Notes under the pieces: generated by a model
What the model saw: only the letters and a program-made list of their open reading frames with translations
The model's database searches: none
What the model was told of the DNA's origin: nothing
Program-made: the position numbers and the translations under genes
NCBI GenBank assembly: GCA_023052935.1
Contig: CM041292.1
Span: 92,487,169-92,551,168 of the forward strand
DNA length: 64,000 nt
Direction: 5' to 3'
From: Piezodorus guildinii
Taxonomy: Eukaryota > Arthropoda > Insecta > Hemiptera > Pentatomidae
Part shown: positions 33,720 to 44,919 of the stretch, piece by piece
Numbering within the stretch: the stretch's first letter is position 1
Layout: each line of letters opens with the position of its first letter

Positions 33720-34265
33720 TCGCTCGGGACAAAGGGTTCATGTGGTTGTTATCCTGAGGGCCGAACCCCGCTCACTCGCTCCATTGTCTGCTTAATTCCT
33801 CGTTACCTCTCCTCGCCGTCCTTCACTCGGAGGGAATAAAGGAATTACAAAAGTCGATGTGTACATTAAGCAGGGAAGGGACTCCTCAGACTGTTTCTAT
33901 AAAGGCTTCTAAACTGAGTTTAAACTTGTTTTAATTATTGGGAGTTAGGGTCGGAAGAGGGGGGATTCTGCGAAATCCATTTTAGGGGTTGCGGGGGAGG
34001 GTGGCCGAGAGTTGCTTGGCAACGGGGGGGAAGGAGGGGGTGAGTTTTTTGACCAGCGGCCATGGACCGCAGGGGGTGGCTTTGCCCGCCGCTTATTACG
34101 CGGGGCTATAGAGCGGCTAATTCTATCAGCGTTAGTGTTTGTTTGCAACCTTCCGCTGTCTCCCAGTTCGCCGAGTCTCATTATCGTTCAATATCCTCTC
34201 TTGTATACAGTGCTCTCCGGATTAGAGGGAATATACAAATGGGTTCTGCTCCATGCTTCATTATA
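33720..34265. other. G+C-rich island with a perfect X-box palindrome
   Basis: Contains GTTGCTTGGCAAC at 34,011-34,023, a near-ideal RFX X-box (GTTGC-N3-GCAAC). About 20 bp further on, GAGTTTTTTGACCAGCGG is shared in inverted orientation with 26,183-26,203. Open frames on both strands in this segment reflect the base composition and show no domain, so I do not call a gene. Confidence 0.45.
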
Positions 34266-34341
34266 AAGTCATAATATAAATGGCGTAGCTCTGAAAGGGT
34301 TATATGAGCAATTGCGGATGTCAACTTGGAGTTCCCCATAG

Positions 34342-35060
34342 GTTCTCAAAAATATCACCAAAAAACAAACTAATTCGCTACAAAACTGTCATTCGTCCCA
34401 TACTGACCTAAGCTGCCTCAGTCTGGAGTTACACATGTCATTCCAATTATCGGCAAATGGAGGTGGCACAGAACACATGAATGCGAATCGTAAATAATTA
34501 TCCTCCTTACACGCGAATCACAATCATGTTGTTATCGGATTTACAGCTCCCGTCGATTAAAAACTATCCTTACTCGCTGGGACAATTTTTTTTTCTCTTA
34601 CTCCTACTAGTGACGACCCAATTGTTCAAAAAATAGGTGATTGCGACAAGAGCACACTAAAACGTTACAAAAGACATACTACTGCATTAATTTTGAAATG
34701 TAAAAAAGAAATGTTATTAGTTTGATATATAAGTATGTAACTAAAATATTGTTATTTTGTATTGTTTGGTTTCTACCTAAATAGGTTTTTTACTACAATT
34801 TGTTTTGTTTTTACTTTAATTTTTTTTAACTGTAATTATTGTGTTTTACTTATTTATTTTTTTTTTTTGTGTAGGTTTTTGTTTTCAGATTTTGCCGACT
34901 GTTCTAAATGTAATATAGGCTACAATTATCACTAATTTCTACTGTACATATAACGTGAAGGTAACATCTAATTGGTGCAATTACCAAATGTATATGTATA
35001 TGTATGTATAAAGTTTGAGGCATGTGGCCATTTGTAAAATATTGTAAAAAAAAAAAAAAT
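34342..35060 (+). pseudogene. Jockey-C reverse transcriptase C-terminal remnant with 3' UTR
   Basis: A third Jockey-type family. One frame reads NKLIRYKTVIRPILT, a TAA, AASVWSYTCHSNYRQMEVAQ, a TGA, RIVNNYPPYTRI and LPSIKNY, the order found after the catalytic region of Jockey ORF2 (usual YKTVIRPILTYA, W...C, QNKxLRIIxNAPPYTR). Further pieces downstream include STLKRYKRH in another frame. The 3' region ends with a run of 14 A at about 35,045-35,059. It is non-functional. Confidence 0.65.
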
Positions 35061-35800
35061 AATTCTAAATCTAACTTGGAGTTAAAGAAAAAATCAAATC
35101 CCTAACAACTATTTGCAGGGCTTTACTTTGTTGATTGTCTATCCAATATCATTCATTGTAGGTACCTCGTGTAATATAACCCTTTAAAGGTGTGTCAGAT
35201 ATTTAATTCAGAAAATCGATTTGAAAAAAATCGGATGGACCAACACAAAACTTTCGCATACCTCCTCTGTTATCAAGAATTATTAGGTCAACCTAGAGTT
35301 GAAAAGAAATTTAAAGAATCACATTCAGTTTCTTTGTAAACGTATGTTTCATTTGGTTGTAAGATAAGTTCGTTGCGTTATTTTCTGGTGATTCCACTAA
35401 AAACTTCAGATTCTTGTAAACATTTTTAATCGATTATATATGACCCGTTTGGATCTATGATCTGTTACCACCTTTCAGGTAATTTTTGAAATTTAGTTAT
35501 CATTAACAGCTTAAGGATAACCCGAGCGATTTGCATTTTCTATATCAATATTTCTGATTCTGAACCGATAAAACCACTTAGGATGGTACTTTTTCCTAAG
35601 AGGTCATCGCCATACAAACTGCTAATTTTGTTAGCCTCTTTTCCTTTTTGGAAATACAAACTCACGAAATGACGAAAATGAATTTTTTTTTCCTCTTCCA
35701 TGTTCCATTTTATTATGTATAGAATTACATATTCCTTACAACAATTACATATCCTTCACCTTCCACAACTTTATAGATAACATCATATTATTTCTTAAAT
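35061..35800. other. A+T-rich noncoding DNA
   Basis: Nothing recognised. The final part may include strongly diverged R1 sequence belonging to copy G. Confidence 0.35.
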
Positions 35801-36027
35801 CGTCGGCTTTCCAATGGTATATTATAAATCTAAATTACTAATCTTAACTTCCAAAAAAAAAAAATAATATACCAAACAATTTTTTTTTTCTATTTCTCTT
35901 CAGTTATTCGTGAAATTCATGTTTCTTGCATATTAATCCGTTTTTTTATTAAAGCTAATAAGATGTAATGGTCAAGTTTTTGGAATCAACAAAATTAGAA
36001 GTACTTTAAAGATATAGCTCCTATTGA

Positions 36028-36585
36028 ACAGATCCGAACGCCTAACTTGGAATCCACATACACGACAAGAAACTGCTAGCCGCTTTAGGCTACTTCAACA
36101 CTTACTAGACAAACGGTCAAACCTTCCTCTGAACTAAAAAAGGCTCATCTACATGACTATATTAAGACCAATCTGGACTTACGGAGTAGAGCTTTGGGGC
36201 TCTACTAAACCATCAAATTCTTCCCGCATCCTATCCTTACCATCCAAAATCCTTCATGAAATCCTCAACGCTCCTTACTTTGTGACGAATAAACTTATCC
36301 ATAACAATGTTCCCTTTGTTACTGATTTGGCCCGGACCAGGTATCAATCCTTTCATGACAAATTCCATTCGCACTCTAACCCACTAGTTTCAATCCTTTC
36401 TTCCTCTTCAATTCCAGATAATCCTCTGAGGCGCCTGAAAAGAAAATGGCCCAAGACCTTCTTGTTTAGATTCACTACTAGAGCGCTGCCAATGGGCAGT
36501 TTATCTTTTTTTTCATGTATTTTATCATTAAGTAGCATATTTCCTAGTATGAAAATATACAGTTGTACATTTCAATAAAAAAAAT
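36028..36585 (+). pseudogene. Jockey-B 3' fragment inserted in R1
   Basis: Starts at a RLTWNPHTRQETASRFRLLQ-like stretch with frameshifts, then reads TYGVELWGSTKPSNSSR and LNAPYFVTNKLIHN, and the C-terminal YQSFHDKFHSHSNPL block. The 3' untranslated region has the AGAGCGCTGCCAATGGGCAG block. The segment lacks all catalytic residues. It is directly followed by a SINE1 tail. Confidence 0.75.
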
Positions 36586-36655
36586 CGTACGATTAGCCAT
36601 AGTACATAAAGTGACGTTAAATAAATAAAAAATCAATAAAAAAAAAAAAAAAAAT
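36586..36655 (+). mobile_element. SINE1 3' tail fused to Jockey-B 3' end
   Basis: CGTACGATTAGCCATAG and AAAGTGACGTTAAATAAATAA are the last ~45 bp of SINE1, followed by an A16 run. The head and body are absent. It joins the A-rich end of the Jockey-B fragment without a gap. Confidence 0.7.
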
Positions 36656-36717
36656 AGGGGTTCGTGATAGAAGGGTAAAATTTTAGGATTGTATGTAATT
36701 TTTATTTTAGTCTATTT

Positions 36718-36868
36718 CTAGTTTAGAATATTTTTAGAGTGCTTCCAATGTGGGAAGCTTTTCTACATGTATATCATGTCATTGTATTATATAAGACATC
36801 ACATTTACTTGATGTATTTTTTTTTGTTAATACAGTTGTAAATACCAATAAAATGATAAAAATATAAT
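36718..36868 (+). pseudogene. Second Jockey-B 3' UTR fragment
   Basis: TAGTTTAGAATATTTTTAGA, GTGCTTCCAATG and the ACATTTACTTGATGTATTTT block match Jockey-B 3' regions. The segment ends with ACCAATAAAATGATAAAAA. It lies between the SINE1 tail and the resumed R1 sequence. Confidence 0.6.
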
Positions 36869-37319
36869 AAACTTTAAAGATGAAAATTCAGTTTATTTAT
36901 GCTCTGTCAGACTACTTAAAAAAAATCTATATGATATTAAACATATTTTTACTCATATGATATCTATATGATATTAAACATATTTTACTCATGAAAATGT
37001 ACAAAATCTATGGTACAAACTATCTCTTTAAAAAAAGTTGCTTTAACATATCAGTATACCAGCTACTGAAATATGAAGTTTCAGTTCTATACAATTTATT
37101 GTTTTTTTGCTAGACTGACGATCCACATGTTTTTGCTCACTGAAATATTTTATAAAATTGATATTGAAATGAGCTCTGCTGGATAAGAAAATTTTTGTGA
37201 TGAAATGTTTTATTTAGGAGACTTTAAGATGCCTTTTTTTCTTGCACATTTATTTTTATTAAAATCATATTTATAAAAATAAATGGTTTTGTTTTATTTA
37301 CTTAAATATTATTATTTTT

Positions 37320-37935
37320 TGAGATATACTTACTTATAAGCGGAATATATAGAAAGGAAAAGTATTGCACATTTTAGGGTTCTCTAAAATAGTGATTTGA
37401 ACTTAATGAACCAATTCTTTCAAAAAGGAGTAATTATAGTGTCAGTCAAGCACATAAACTCTAAGTCGTATAAAACTGAAATTTTATATTTTAGAAGAGA
37501 ATAAGGCTTAGATATTACAACAATTTTTTTTTAAATCAGCAATCCAGAAGAGCCACTTTATACCTTGCATTTTGCACGTTTTTACGATTTTCTCAAAACG
37601 GCTATAACGATTTGAATTGGTAATTTAATAAAAAATAATCTTAATCTAATATTATGCTAACTCTTCCGTTGATAGGCACATAATATATAATTATATTTTA
37701 TGTAATTTGTCTTTATCATCATTTTCTGTGTATACCACATTCATACCATATTTTGTATGAATGTGGTCTCATATCACTATTACTTCCGTTCATTTAGAAA
37801 CAAATTGTAATATATCTCAATAAATATTTAGAAAAAAAAAATTAAAAAAATTAAACCTTATTTAAAAGTTCTTAAAATGATTTTAAGAACGAAGGTAAGT
37901 AAAAGTCGTATGTAGCGCGCACTAGATTTTTAAAA
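37320..37935 (+). repeat. R1 repeat copy H, internally deleted
   Basis: Retains AAAGTATTGC, CCAGAAGAGCCACTTTATA, GATTTTCTCAAAACGGCT and the 3' end GAAGGTAAGTAAAAGTCG, AGCGCGCACTAGATTTTT. The central 300 bp or so is missing. It is oriented opposite to copy G, with the two hairpin ends facing. Confidence 0.65.
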
Positions 37936-38009
37936 CATTATTTCTATTCAACAAAGTATCATTAGTTTTTTGACATACGGAATAATTAAATTGAACATTC
38001 AAGTACAGT

Positions 38010-38161
38010 ATGGCTTTCAGTAAGCCGGTTGAGAAATTCTCTGGTAAAGTAAATGATCCGGAAGATGACGAAGATAAGGAGGCAAGAAGAGGAGTAAAGA
38101 AACCAAAAAGAAAAAAAAAAAGTGGAAAGAAGAATAAAAAAGGCCAAGGTCTACAGTATAG
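38010..38161 (+). CDS. Candidate host coding exon ending at a splice donor
   Basis: From ATG at 38,010 an open frame reads MAFSKPVEKFSGKVNDPEDD, then an acidic stretch and a lysine/arginine-rich stretch resembling a nuclear localisation signal, and closes with GQGLQY. The codon structure ends at ATAG|GTAAGG (38,161/38,162), a strong 5' splice-site match; unspliced, the frame would end at TAA 38,163-38,165. The G+C content is above its surroundings, and an RFX X-box-like palindrome lies 31 bp downstream. I do not recognise the protein. It may be a first exon, or an internal exon after a TTCAAGTACAG acceptor, or chance. Partner exons were not found. Confidence 0.3.
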
Positions 38162-38300
38162 GTAAGGTGATGTAGGGTGGTGGGGGTGGGCGGTTGCCAT
38201 GGTGACGAGGGGACAGTGGATCCATGCTGGCCCCTCCGTTGCTAGGGGTCGTTGCTAGGGCTCTGGTCAGTCCTTGCTAGATCTCCAATATCTCCTCCAT
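38162..38300. promoter_or_regulatory. G+C-rich segment with X-box and paired GTTGCTA motifs
   Basis: GTTGCCATGGTGAC at 38,193-38,206 closely fits the RFX X-box. Two GTTGCTAGGG motifs follow at about 38,239-38,262, an arrangement that also occurs, inverted, at 26,210-26,231. Function is not shown by sequence. Confidence 0.4.
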
Positions 38301-38756
38301 TCCCGCACCCCTTTCCGATCCTATTATCTTCCTACTCCATATTAAAAAATTGAATAAATTAAATCGCAATTAGTAAATTGGTGCTCTGTATAATGTCATA
38401 TGAGATATTGAAAATACTGAAGCACGCATCTTCTTAATTAATTATGCACAAAACATACTTTCACTATTTCAAATATATTTATATATATAATTGGTTATTT
38501 AGTAAGTAATAATAATAAATATGATAATAAAAAGCATACGATTTCATCCTCTATACCAACTAAATTTATTATTTTTAGTGCTATAATTTTTGCAATTTTG
38601 AAAGTTATAGATTATTGTCGAACAACATATTCCAATACTAACATAGTTATTCTGACAGACTCTGCCTTCTCTTGTAAGGCACTAAACACAATCCATTGCA
38701 GAAATTTTAATTCATATGTAACATTGAAAATAATAAAATAGTATCCAACAACAACC

Positions 38757-39385
38757 AATATACATTTCAATGGATTCCATAGGATTATCCGGAAATGAGG
38801 CTGCTGACAGAGCTGCTGGGAGAATACAAACAGTAGAAGAGATCGCCAAGGTACCCATGATAGATCTCCTAAGACTCTTAAAGAAAGAAGAAAGAAAAGA
38901 ATGGCAAGATAGGTATGACTAGGAGTCACAAGCTAAAGGCAGAGAATTTTATGCGGTTCAACCGACTGTGAGCCTTGTTCCATGGTTTGTTCGGCATAAG
39001 CATCTTACACGAACAAATGTCGTACAAAACGTAATACTGAGGACAAACCACGGGTGCACAAACAAATATCTTGCGCTAATGAGGATAAAAAAAAAGATGA
39101 AATATGTGAAGTCTGCAGACAGCCAGAAGACCCATGACACCGGGTTTTCAGATGCAAAAAATATGAGAGAAAACGCGACTTCACACCGGAGGATGATACT
39201 GCATTTTAAAAAAACATGGACACAGTGAAGTTCAAGATAATAAATATGTTCTTAAAAAAATATACAAATTGTAAAATTTAGTTTAAGTAAATGCTGTCAA
39301 TAGTTCTTGTTCATATTGACCAAATAGGATTTGATAACAAATCTTTAGGGTCATCTGCTATACAAATAAATAAATAATAATATTT
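38757..39385 (+). pseudogene. LINE remnant with RNase H and C-terminal zinc motif
   Basis: The first part reads IGLSGNEAADRAAGRIQTVE, matching the fourth motif of the RNase H domain carried by I/R1/LOA-type LINEs. After a TAG at about 38,920 the same frame continues to TNHGCTNKYLALMRI. A frameshift then leads to CEVCRQPEDP and HRVFRCKKYE, the CCHC-type zinc motif at the C-terminus of these elements. The 3' region ends in ACAAATAAATAAATAATAAT near 39,385. No reverse transcriptase part is left. Confidence 0.7.
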
Positions 39386-39807
39386 ATCATCCTCCTAGGT
39401 ATTGAGAGTTAGGTATTAGAGTTTCCATTCATACACCAGATAAATAAAATACAAATAAATTAAAGAAAATATTAAATGAGAAGTAAACATAACAGTAAAA
39501 AAATGGCTTTAGTATGTCTTTCTTACTTGAAAAATAATAGATCATGTATATGTTCTTGTATAATTGACTGCTGTTCCCAGTCACTGAGTAAGAGGTAGTT
39601 TTCTTACGTACGAGCAGGTCGATAAAGTATTCAAGGTAAAGAAAGGTAAATAATCTACTAACAAAATGTATGCTTAATCATCTATGAACTTTGGTAACCT
39701 TTAATCATTCAAACCAAAATAGTTCCTAAGCGGTAGCTCCTAGGAAAAAAAATTCTCCATTAAATAATAATACAATATTTACTAAAATCGAGATAGCTAT
39801 TCAATTC

Positions 39808-40275
39808 TGAATCGTGCACCTTGTTAAACATCTTACTTGGAACACTTATACAAGACTGAAACAACAGGAAACTGCAGGACGTTTTCGACTACTTCAACAC
39901 TTACTTGACAAATGTTCTAATCTTCCACCTAACTACAAAAGACTCATCTTACGGATTTACGGAGTTGAGCTGTGGGGCTCTACTAAACTATCAAATTCTT
40001 CCCGTATCCAATCATTACAATCGAAAACCCTTCCAAAAATCCTTAGAGCTCCTTACTCTGTCACGAATAAGGTCATCCATAAAGACCTTAAAATTCTTTA
40101 TGTAGCTGGTTTTTCCTGAATCAGGTATCATCCCTTCCATGACAAACTCCATTCCCTCTCTAACCTACTAGTTTCAATCCAAGGATTGATCAAGATTGCT
40201 CTTTCATTCCTGTCAATCCTCCGAGGCGTCTGAAAAGAAGATGGTCTCGAGATCTTCTAGTTTAGATTAACTAAT
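39808..40275 (+). pseudogene. Jockey-B 3' fragment
   Basis: Begins with LVKHLTWNTYTRLKQQETAG and RFRLLQHLLDKCSNLP, then a deletion removes part of the segment before YGVELWGSTKLSNSSR. It continues to LRAPYSVTNKVIHKDL and ends after the CCTCCGAGGCGTCTGAAAAG block. Stops and a small insertion near 40,190 break it. The 3' untranslated region seen in other copies is missing. Confidence 0.75.
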
Positions 40276-42690
40276 AAAAACGTGACTTTTTTCATTTGAA
40301 CCAATATCTCTCCTAAATAGTTGGCTCTAGTTACAATTACTATGCAACAAAAATTATTCTCTATTAAATTTCTGATTAGGAACTGTTAATAATTTAAAGA
40401 TTATCTGGCTTAAGCTACACTACTATAGGATATCCGAGCAGAATTAGTAGGTAGTGTTTATTTATTTTATGTTTTCTTTATGCCATACTTCCCTTTTATC
40501 ACAGAGTGTCATAGTTAACATTAAATAACAATTATGTATTACATATATACATGATTTGTATATATGTAAATCGTATACATATATACGAACTATAAGAAAT
40601 ATATTGAACTGAAATAAAATTATAATGATTAAATTGCTACAAAAGTCTTTCCAATTCTTTCGTATCTATAAAGAAGTTTCTAAAGTATGCGATGGACTGT
40701 ATTTTAGAAGCTGAGTAATAATTAAATTAATAATGTCAACTTAAGGAATGAAGTAATAAAGGAAGAAACTTTTGCAATAAAAGTTTGCCGACGAGAAAAT
40801 ATAAGCTGTTTAAAGTTGAAAGGAAAGAAATGGCCTTGAACTGATGACTGGCATAGATTTTACTCACCCCCTCTCGCCTTTTTCATTCATAAAACTTTCC
40901 CGGTACTACCAAGTATTCGACTTTACTACTAGTACTACGGCTAATGATCGGGTCGTGAGTTTTTAAACTCCCATGAATATTTTGAAACCAGAAAACTAAA
41001 TTGATGAATTGATAAAGTGATTATGATGAATTGAATTTGTGTTTAGGATATTAATAAATTTATTGACCTAGTGATGAATGGTTAATTAAAGAATACCAAA
41101 TAATATTTATGAGTTGAACATGTTCTTAACATGATCATGTAGAGATAAAAAAAAATTATTTTAACAAATTATGGTGCTATTTTTTTTTCATATATTAATA
41201 TTAAAAAAAATATAACAGTATCATTCTAAATTTTTTTAATTTATGAAGTTTTAGTTGTTGCACTTATATTAATTAAATTTCCTCTTCCCCCATATATTTT
41301 GTTTAAATATTATGCTTCAAGATATTACAGAAGGTTTTCCGCTCATGTTCATAAGATATTTATTGTGTACTTTTCAATAGTTGTCAATGATAGAGATATT
41401 TCACAGGCATAAGTAACAAACTACAGTAAAACAAAAAAATAATTTTAGACTTAATTAACTATTTCCTACACCTGTGTTTAAATTTAATCACAAATTTTCC
41501 TTATTTGTTTAAATAAATCTTATCAAAATCATTCATCTTAAATGAAAAACTTCTTTAATAATAGAGGTCTCAGTAAATATAATTTACATACAAAAAATAA
41601 TACGACTTATAAATAAAACAAATGTAAATAGTTTGAAGTTTTACTGGAATATATTTGTCTTCAACATTGAAGGAGTGTAACTTTTTTCTAAGTAATTAAT
41701 TGCCTGATGATACTATGCCCGCAGAACAGCAATGTATAGCTGGTTCTAGGAGCCCTCGTATGGTGCTGAGCTCTGGTGGCCGCCTTTGTACTTATTTTCC
41801 CTGTATTCTCAGATGTGCTCTCCCGATTTTTATTGCGAAATATATTTCAATTTATTTAATAAATAAATAACTTGGTAAATAAATAAATTGGTCTAGAGAT
41901 TTAGAGGTAAATTAATTAACATTAATTAACATTAACATTAACATTATAAAGCTTTATTCATCATAACAGTAATTAGACTATTTTGATATGAAGTTACGAA
42001 TTACTTCTCATTAATTAATTAATTTATAGTCTGTTTGATCAACCAATCACATAGTGATTAATGCCAAATTTATGAAAAACATAATTATTTGATTAAGTAA
42101 ATTAAGCTGATATGAATTTAAAAAAAAAAAAGTAATATGAATCTTACTTATTTATATTAGTGATAAAATGTGTTAAGAAAGTTTCTATTTTAAGGTACAT
42201 GTTAGCCTGAAAAGTTAATATTTACACTTAAATACTGCTAAAAAGTTAGCCATGCTCTAATGTCTAAATGTACATTGATAATTAAAAATATGTTAGTGGA
42301 TTATTTTTTCTTTCTTAACCTTCTATACTTCATCAATCCATCTATCTTAATCTATATTTTATCATTGATATAAAAATCTACGATATATTATTTTTCCCAA
42401 TCAAGTTGAAATTTATTTTGTACTTTTAAGATTTATAGTTGTAAAATTCTCATCAGCGACATGATCATCATCTTTGAAAGATGATTTAAGTTATTTATTT
42501 TACGAATCTAATAAAAATTGATTTTAGTATACTAAGTATTTTCTTTAGAGATAAAAAGATATTAATCTTTAGAAACACAGAAAACAAAAAAATTAATATT
42601 TATAAAGTCAATTATTTTAAATTGTAAACAAAGTTTACTTTTAAGCTAAAAAATAAAATAAAATAATATCTATTTTAGGTTAATTGTTTG
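40276..42690. other. Mostly A+T-rich noncoding DNA
   Basis: No coding sequence recognised. Small points: an (ATTAAC)n-like iteration at 41,909-41,946, and a G+C-richer patch at 41,700-41,830 containing CTCTGGTGGCCGCC, part of a CTCF-like core on the minus strand. Confidence 0.4.
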
Positions 42691-42902
42691 ATTTAATTTA
42701 TGGGCACAAAACTGCTGGGTCATAGCGCCCGTTGGTTGGTGTTTTTAGTTTTAAGTCCAATTTAGTTTACGTTCATTAATTAAGTTTTTTTCAATGGCCT
42801 ATCTAAATGTGTCTATGCCTCATTTCATACTTTTTTTTTTTCAGAATTAGTTTGTAGGCGGCGTTTGTTATTTAGTTCAAGCCAATGCTTACGCGGCTTA
42901 AA

Positions 42903-43010
42903 TGACGTCATTTTACTTTATCAAACCCCCTAGTGACGTCATCACCCACCAGGGAGACAAATTACGTATTTAAGATTTCTCTATTTTTTTTCCTCTTTGT
43001 CATTCAGTAT
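42903..43010 (+). promoter_or_regulatory. Possible promoter: two full CRE palindromes and a TATA-like box
   Basis: TGACGTCA occurs at 42,903-42,910 and 42,934-42,941, both perfect cAMP-response (CREB/ATF) palindromes. TATTTAAG follows at 42,967-42,974, and initiator-like TCATT and TCAGT lie at about 43,000-43,008, 35-39 bases after the TATA-like box. An ATG at 43,075 opens only a 33-codon frame, so no gene can be assigned. Confidence 0.3.
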
Positions 43011-43200
43011 TTTTAAGCACGATTTTTCTTTAATGTTTACTTCGACAAACTAACTGGATATTATAATTTGAAAAATGGCTATTCAATTATCAGGTGTAGT
43101 TAAAAGAAATTTATTGTATGTAAAATTGACTATTTACATAGTATTTCAAAACATATTTGAATCGATTCATTTGTAAAAACGTACTACACTGAGCAGCCAT

Positions 43201-43373
43201 TAAATTTAATAATTTTTCTTAAATTGTTAAATTATAACATGTTAAATTATTACATAATTGTTTATGTTATAAAATATTGTTAAAATATTATAACATTGTT
43301 ATAATATTATAAATAATATTATGTTATATGTTAATTAAAATGTTAAATTATAACATTAAGAAAAACAAATTTA
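43201..43373. repeat. A+T-rich imperfect inverted repeat
   Basis: Left arm 43,201-43,240 and right arm 43,341-43,373 are complements (AAATTTNNTTTTTCTTAA and TGTTATAATTTAACAT, with small gaps). Further short palindromes lie between. A single strand could fold into a long hairpin. Confidence 0.6.
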
Positions 43374-44915
43374 CATCAATGAATGAAAAAATATTTATTT
43401 TATAAAAATATATTTATTCCTAATAATGTTGCACATATAGCATTTAAAAAATTCATGAAATTATATTGAAGTGTTTGTTTGAAGGGTATCTCCTTTACAC
43501 TTTTACGATAATAATTTCTATAATTACTGATCTACAGACGAACGAATAATAAAATAAAATAATACTCCCAAAATATAGTTTAAAATATAACGTCATTATC
43601 AGATTTACGTGTAGCTACTCGGTTTACATATACGCACGAACACAAAAGATGCAATGTAATTTTTATGCAATTTAATTTTTTTATCTATATATTTTAACTA
43701 ATAACTAAGGTGCTTATTGGTTTTATATATTTCATTTCGCATTTTTCACAATGAATAATCATAGAAATTCATTATTTATTGCATAAAACTATAAAGTTAT
43801 TATAAAAACGTTGATTCAAAATGTATTATATATCGCATACTGGTTTACGAAGGGGCGAGATTCAGGGTTTTTAGCGGGTTGGCTACTACTCAAGCAGATG
43901 CTGCTCTCTCGCGGCTAGATCAATAACTATCTTCTAGCTTCAGCCGCCTTTGAAAAGGAAGAATACGTCTCAATAAACGATTTCATTGTAATTTAATTAT
44001 CATTACTATGAAAATTATTAATACCCGACCCACTAAATTTTGAAAGGTGTTATAAAAATGTAAACTGTAATTTACTATGCCATTGAAATATGATTTTTAT
44101 ATTCGTCTTTCCTTTTATACGTGTTTAAAAATCTATATGGGAGTATCGTGAGGGCATGTAATTATAAAAAACAATTAATATGAAATACAAAAAATAATCA
44201 ATATGGACCATTTTTATATTCAATATTTTATTGACTTAAAAATATCATCTTTATTTAAAACTTGCTACTTTACTGCCAATCAATCATAAATCTTAAAATT
44301 AGGAATAATTTTTTATATCCAATTCTTTATCATGTGTTTAATTTTAGATGGGAAAAAAAAAAGGAAAATAATTTTGATTGTCGAATAATTTTATGAATGA
44401 ATTCATATCCGTTTGGGTTAGTTAGTCGCGTTATATTACCTGTAAACAAGTACCAATTTTAGTGCAATAATTACATAAATTTAACCGTTTTGATTATAGA
44501 GAGGTATTGTAACCATGGTTTGTATTTCATATGTTAGATAAGTAATTAATATAGAAATGCTTGACAATGTAACTCACTAAAAAAGAATAAATTTTGTGAG
44601 TTATATTTCAAGAGAAATGGTTTGATAGTAGTATGGTATTTAAATTGTTTAGTTCTTATCAATGCACACATTATTTAAAAAAATAAGTTAAGGTTTTTTT
44701 TTATTGTGGAATGTATTAATATTTTGTTCTACTTAATTCAATTATATCCAAATTTTATTTAATACGTTTTCTTAAAACATTACAGAGACATTTTGGTCAT
44801 TATATCTATTTTCAATGCATTTTTTATTAAATAATGATGTGTAAATATATATACAATATTTCAATTTTTTTAATTCCCCGCGGAGTCTTGATCCTAAAAT
44901 TCTCTACATATTCTT
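43374..44915. other. Noncoding DNA with a small low-copy island
   Basis: The island at about 43,850-43,980 (CGAAGGGGCGAGATTCAGGG and GATGCTGCTCTCTCGCGG) differs in composition from its A+T-rich surroundings. No gene recognised. Confidence 0.35.
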
Positions 44916-44919
44916 CTCT

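Larger units (their letters stand above)
35800..37115 (-). repeat. R1 repeat copy G, split by Jockey-B sequence
   Basis: The minus-strand R1 runs from the TCGGCTTTCCAATGGTATAT block (35,805) to GAATCAACAAAATTAGAAG and ACTTTAAAG at 36,025. It resumes at about 36,870 with CTCTGTCAGACTACTT and ATGATATTAAA, and ends near AAATATGAAGTTTCAG at 37,080. The two halves are adjacent blocks of the R1 consensus, so 36,028-36,868 is inserted material. It is noncoding. Confidence 0.65.

Noticed and set aside
33945..34274. Overlapping open frames on both strands in a G+C-rich island
   Set aside because: Long frames are expected where stop codons are rare because of base composition. No protein motif in any of them.
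41909..41946. (ATTAAC)n-like iteration resembling a telomere-type repeat
   Set aside because: Only about five irregular units, and not the arthropod TTAGG motif.
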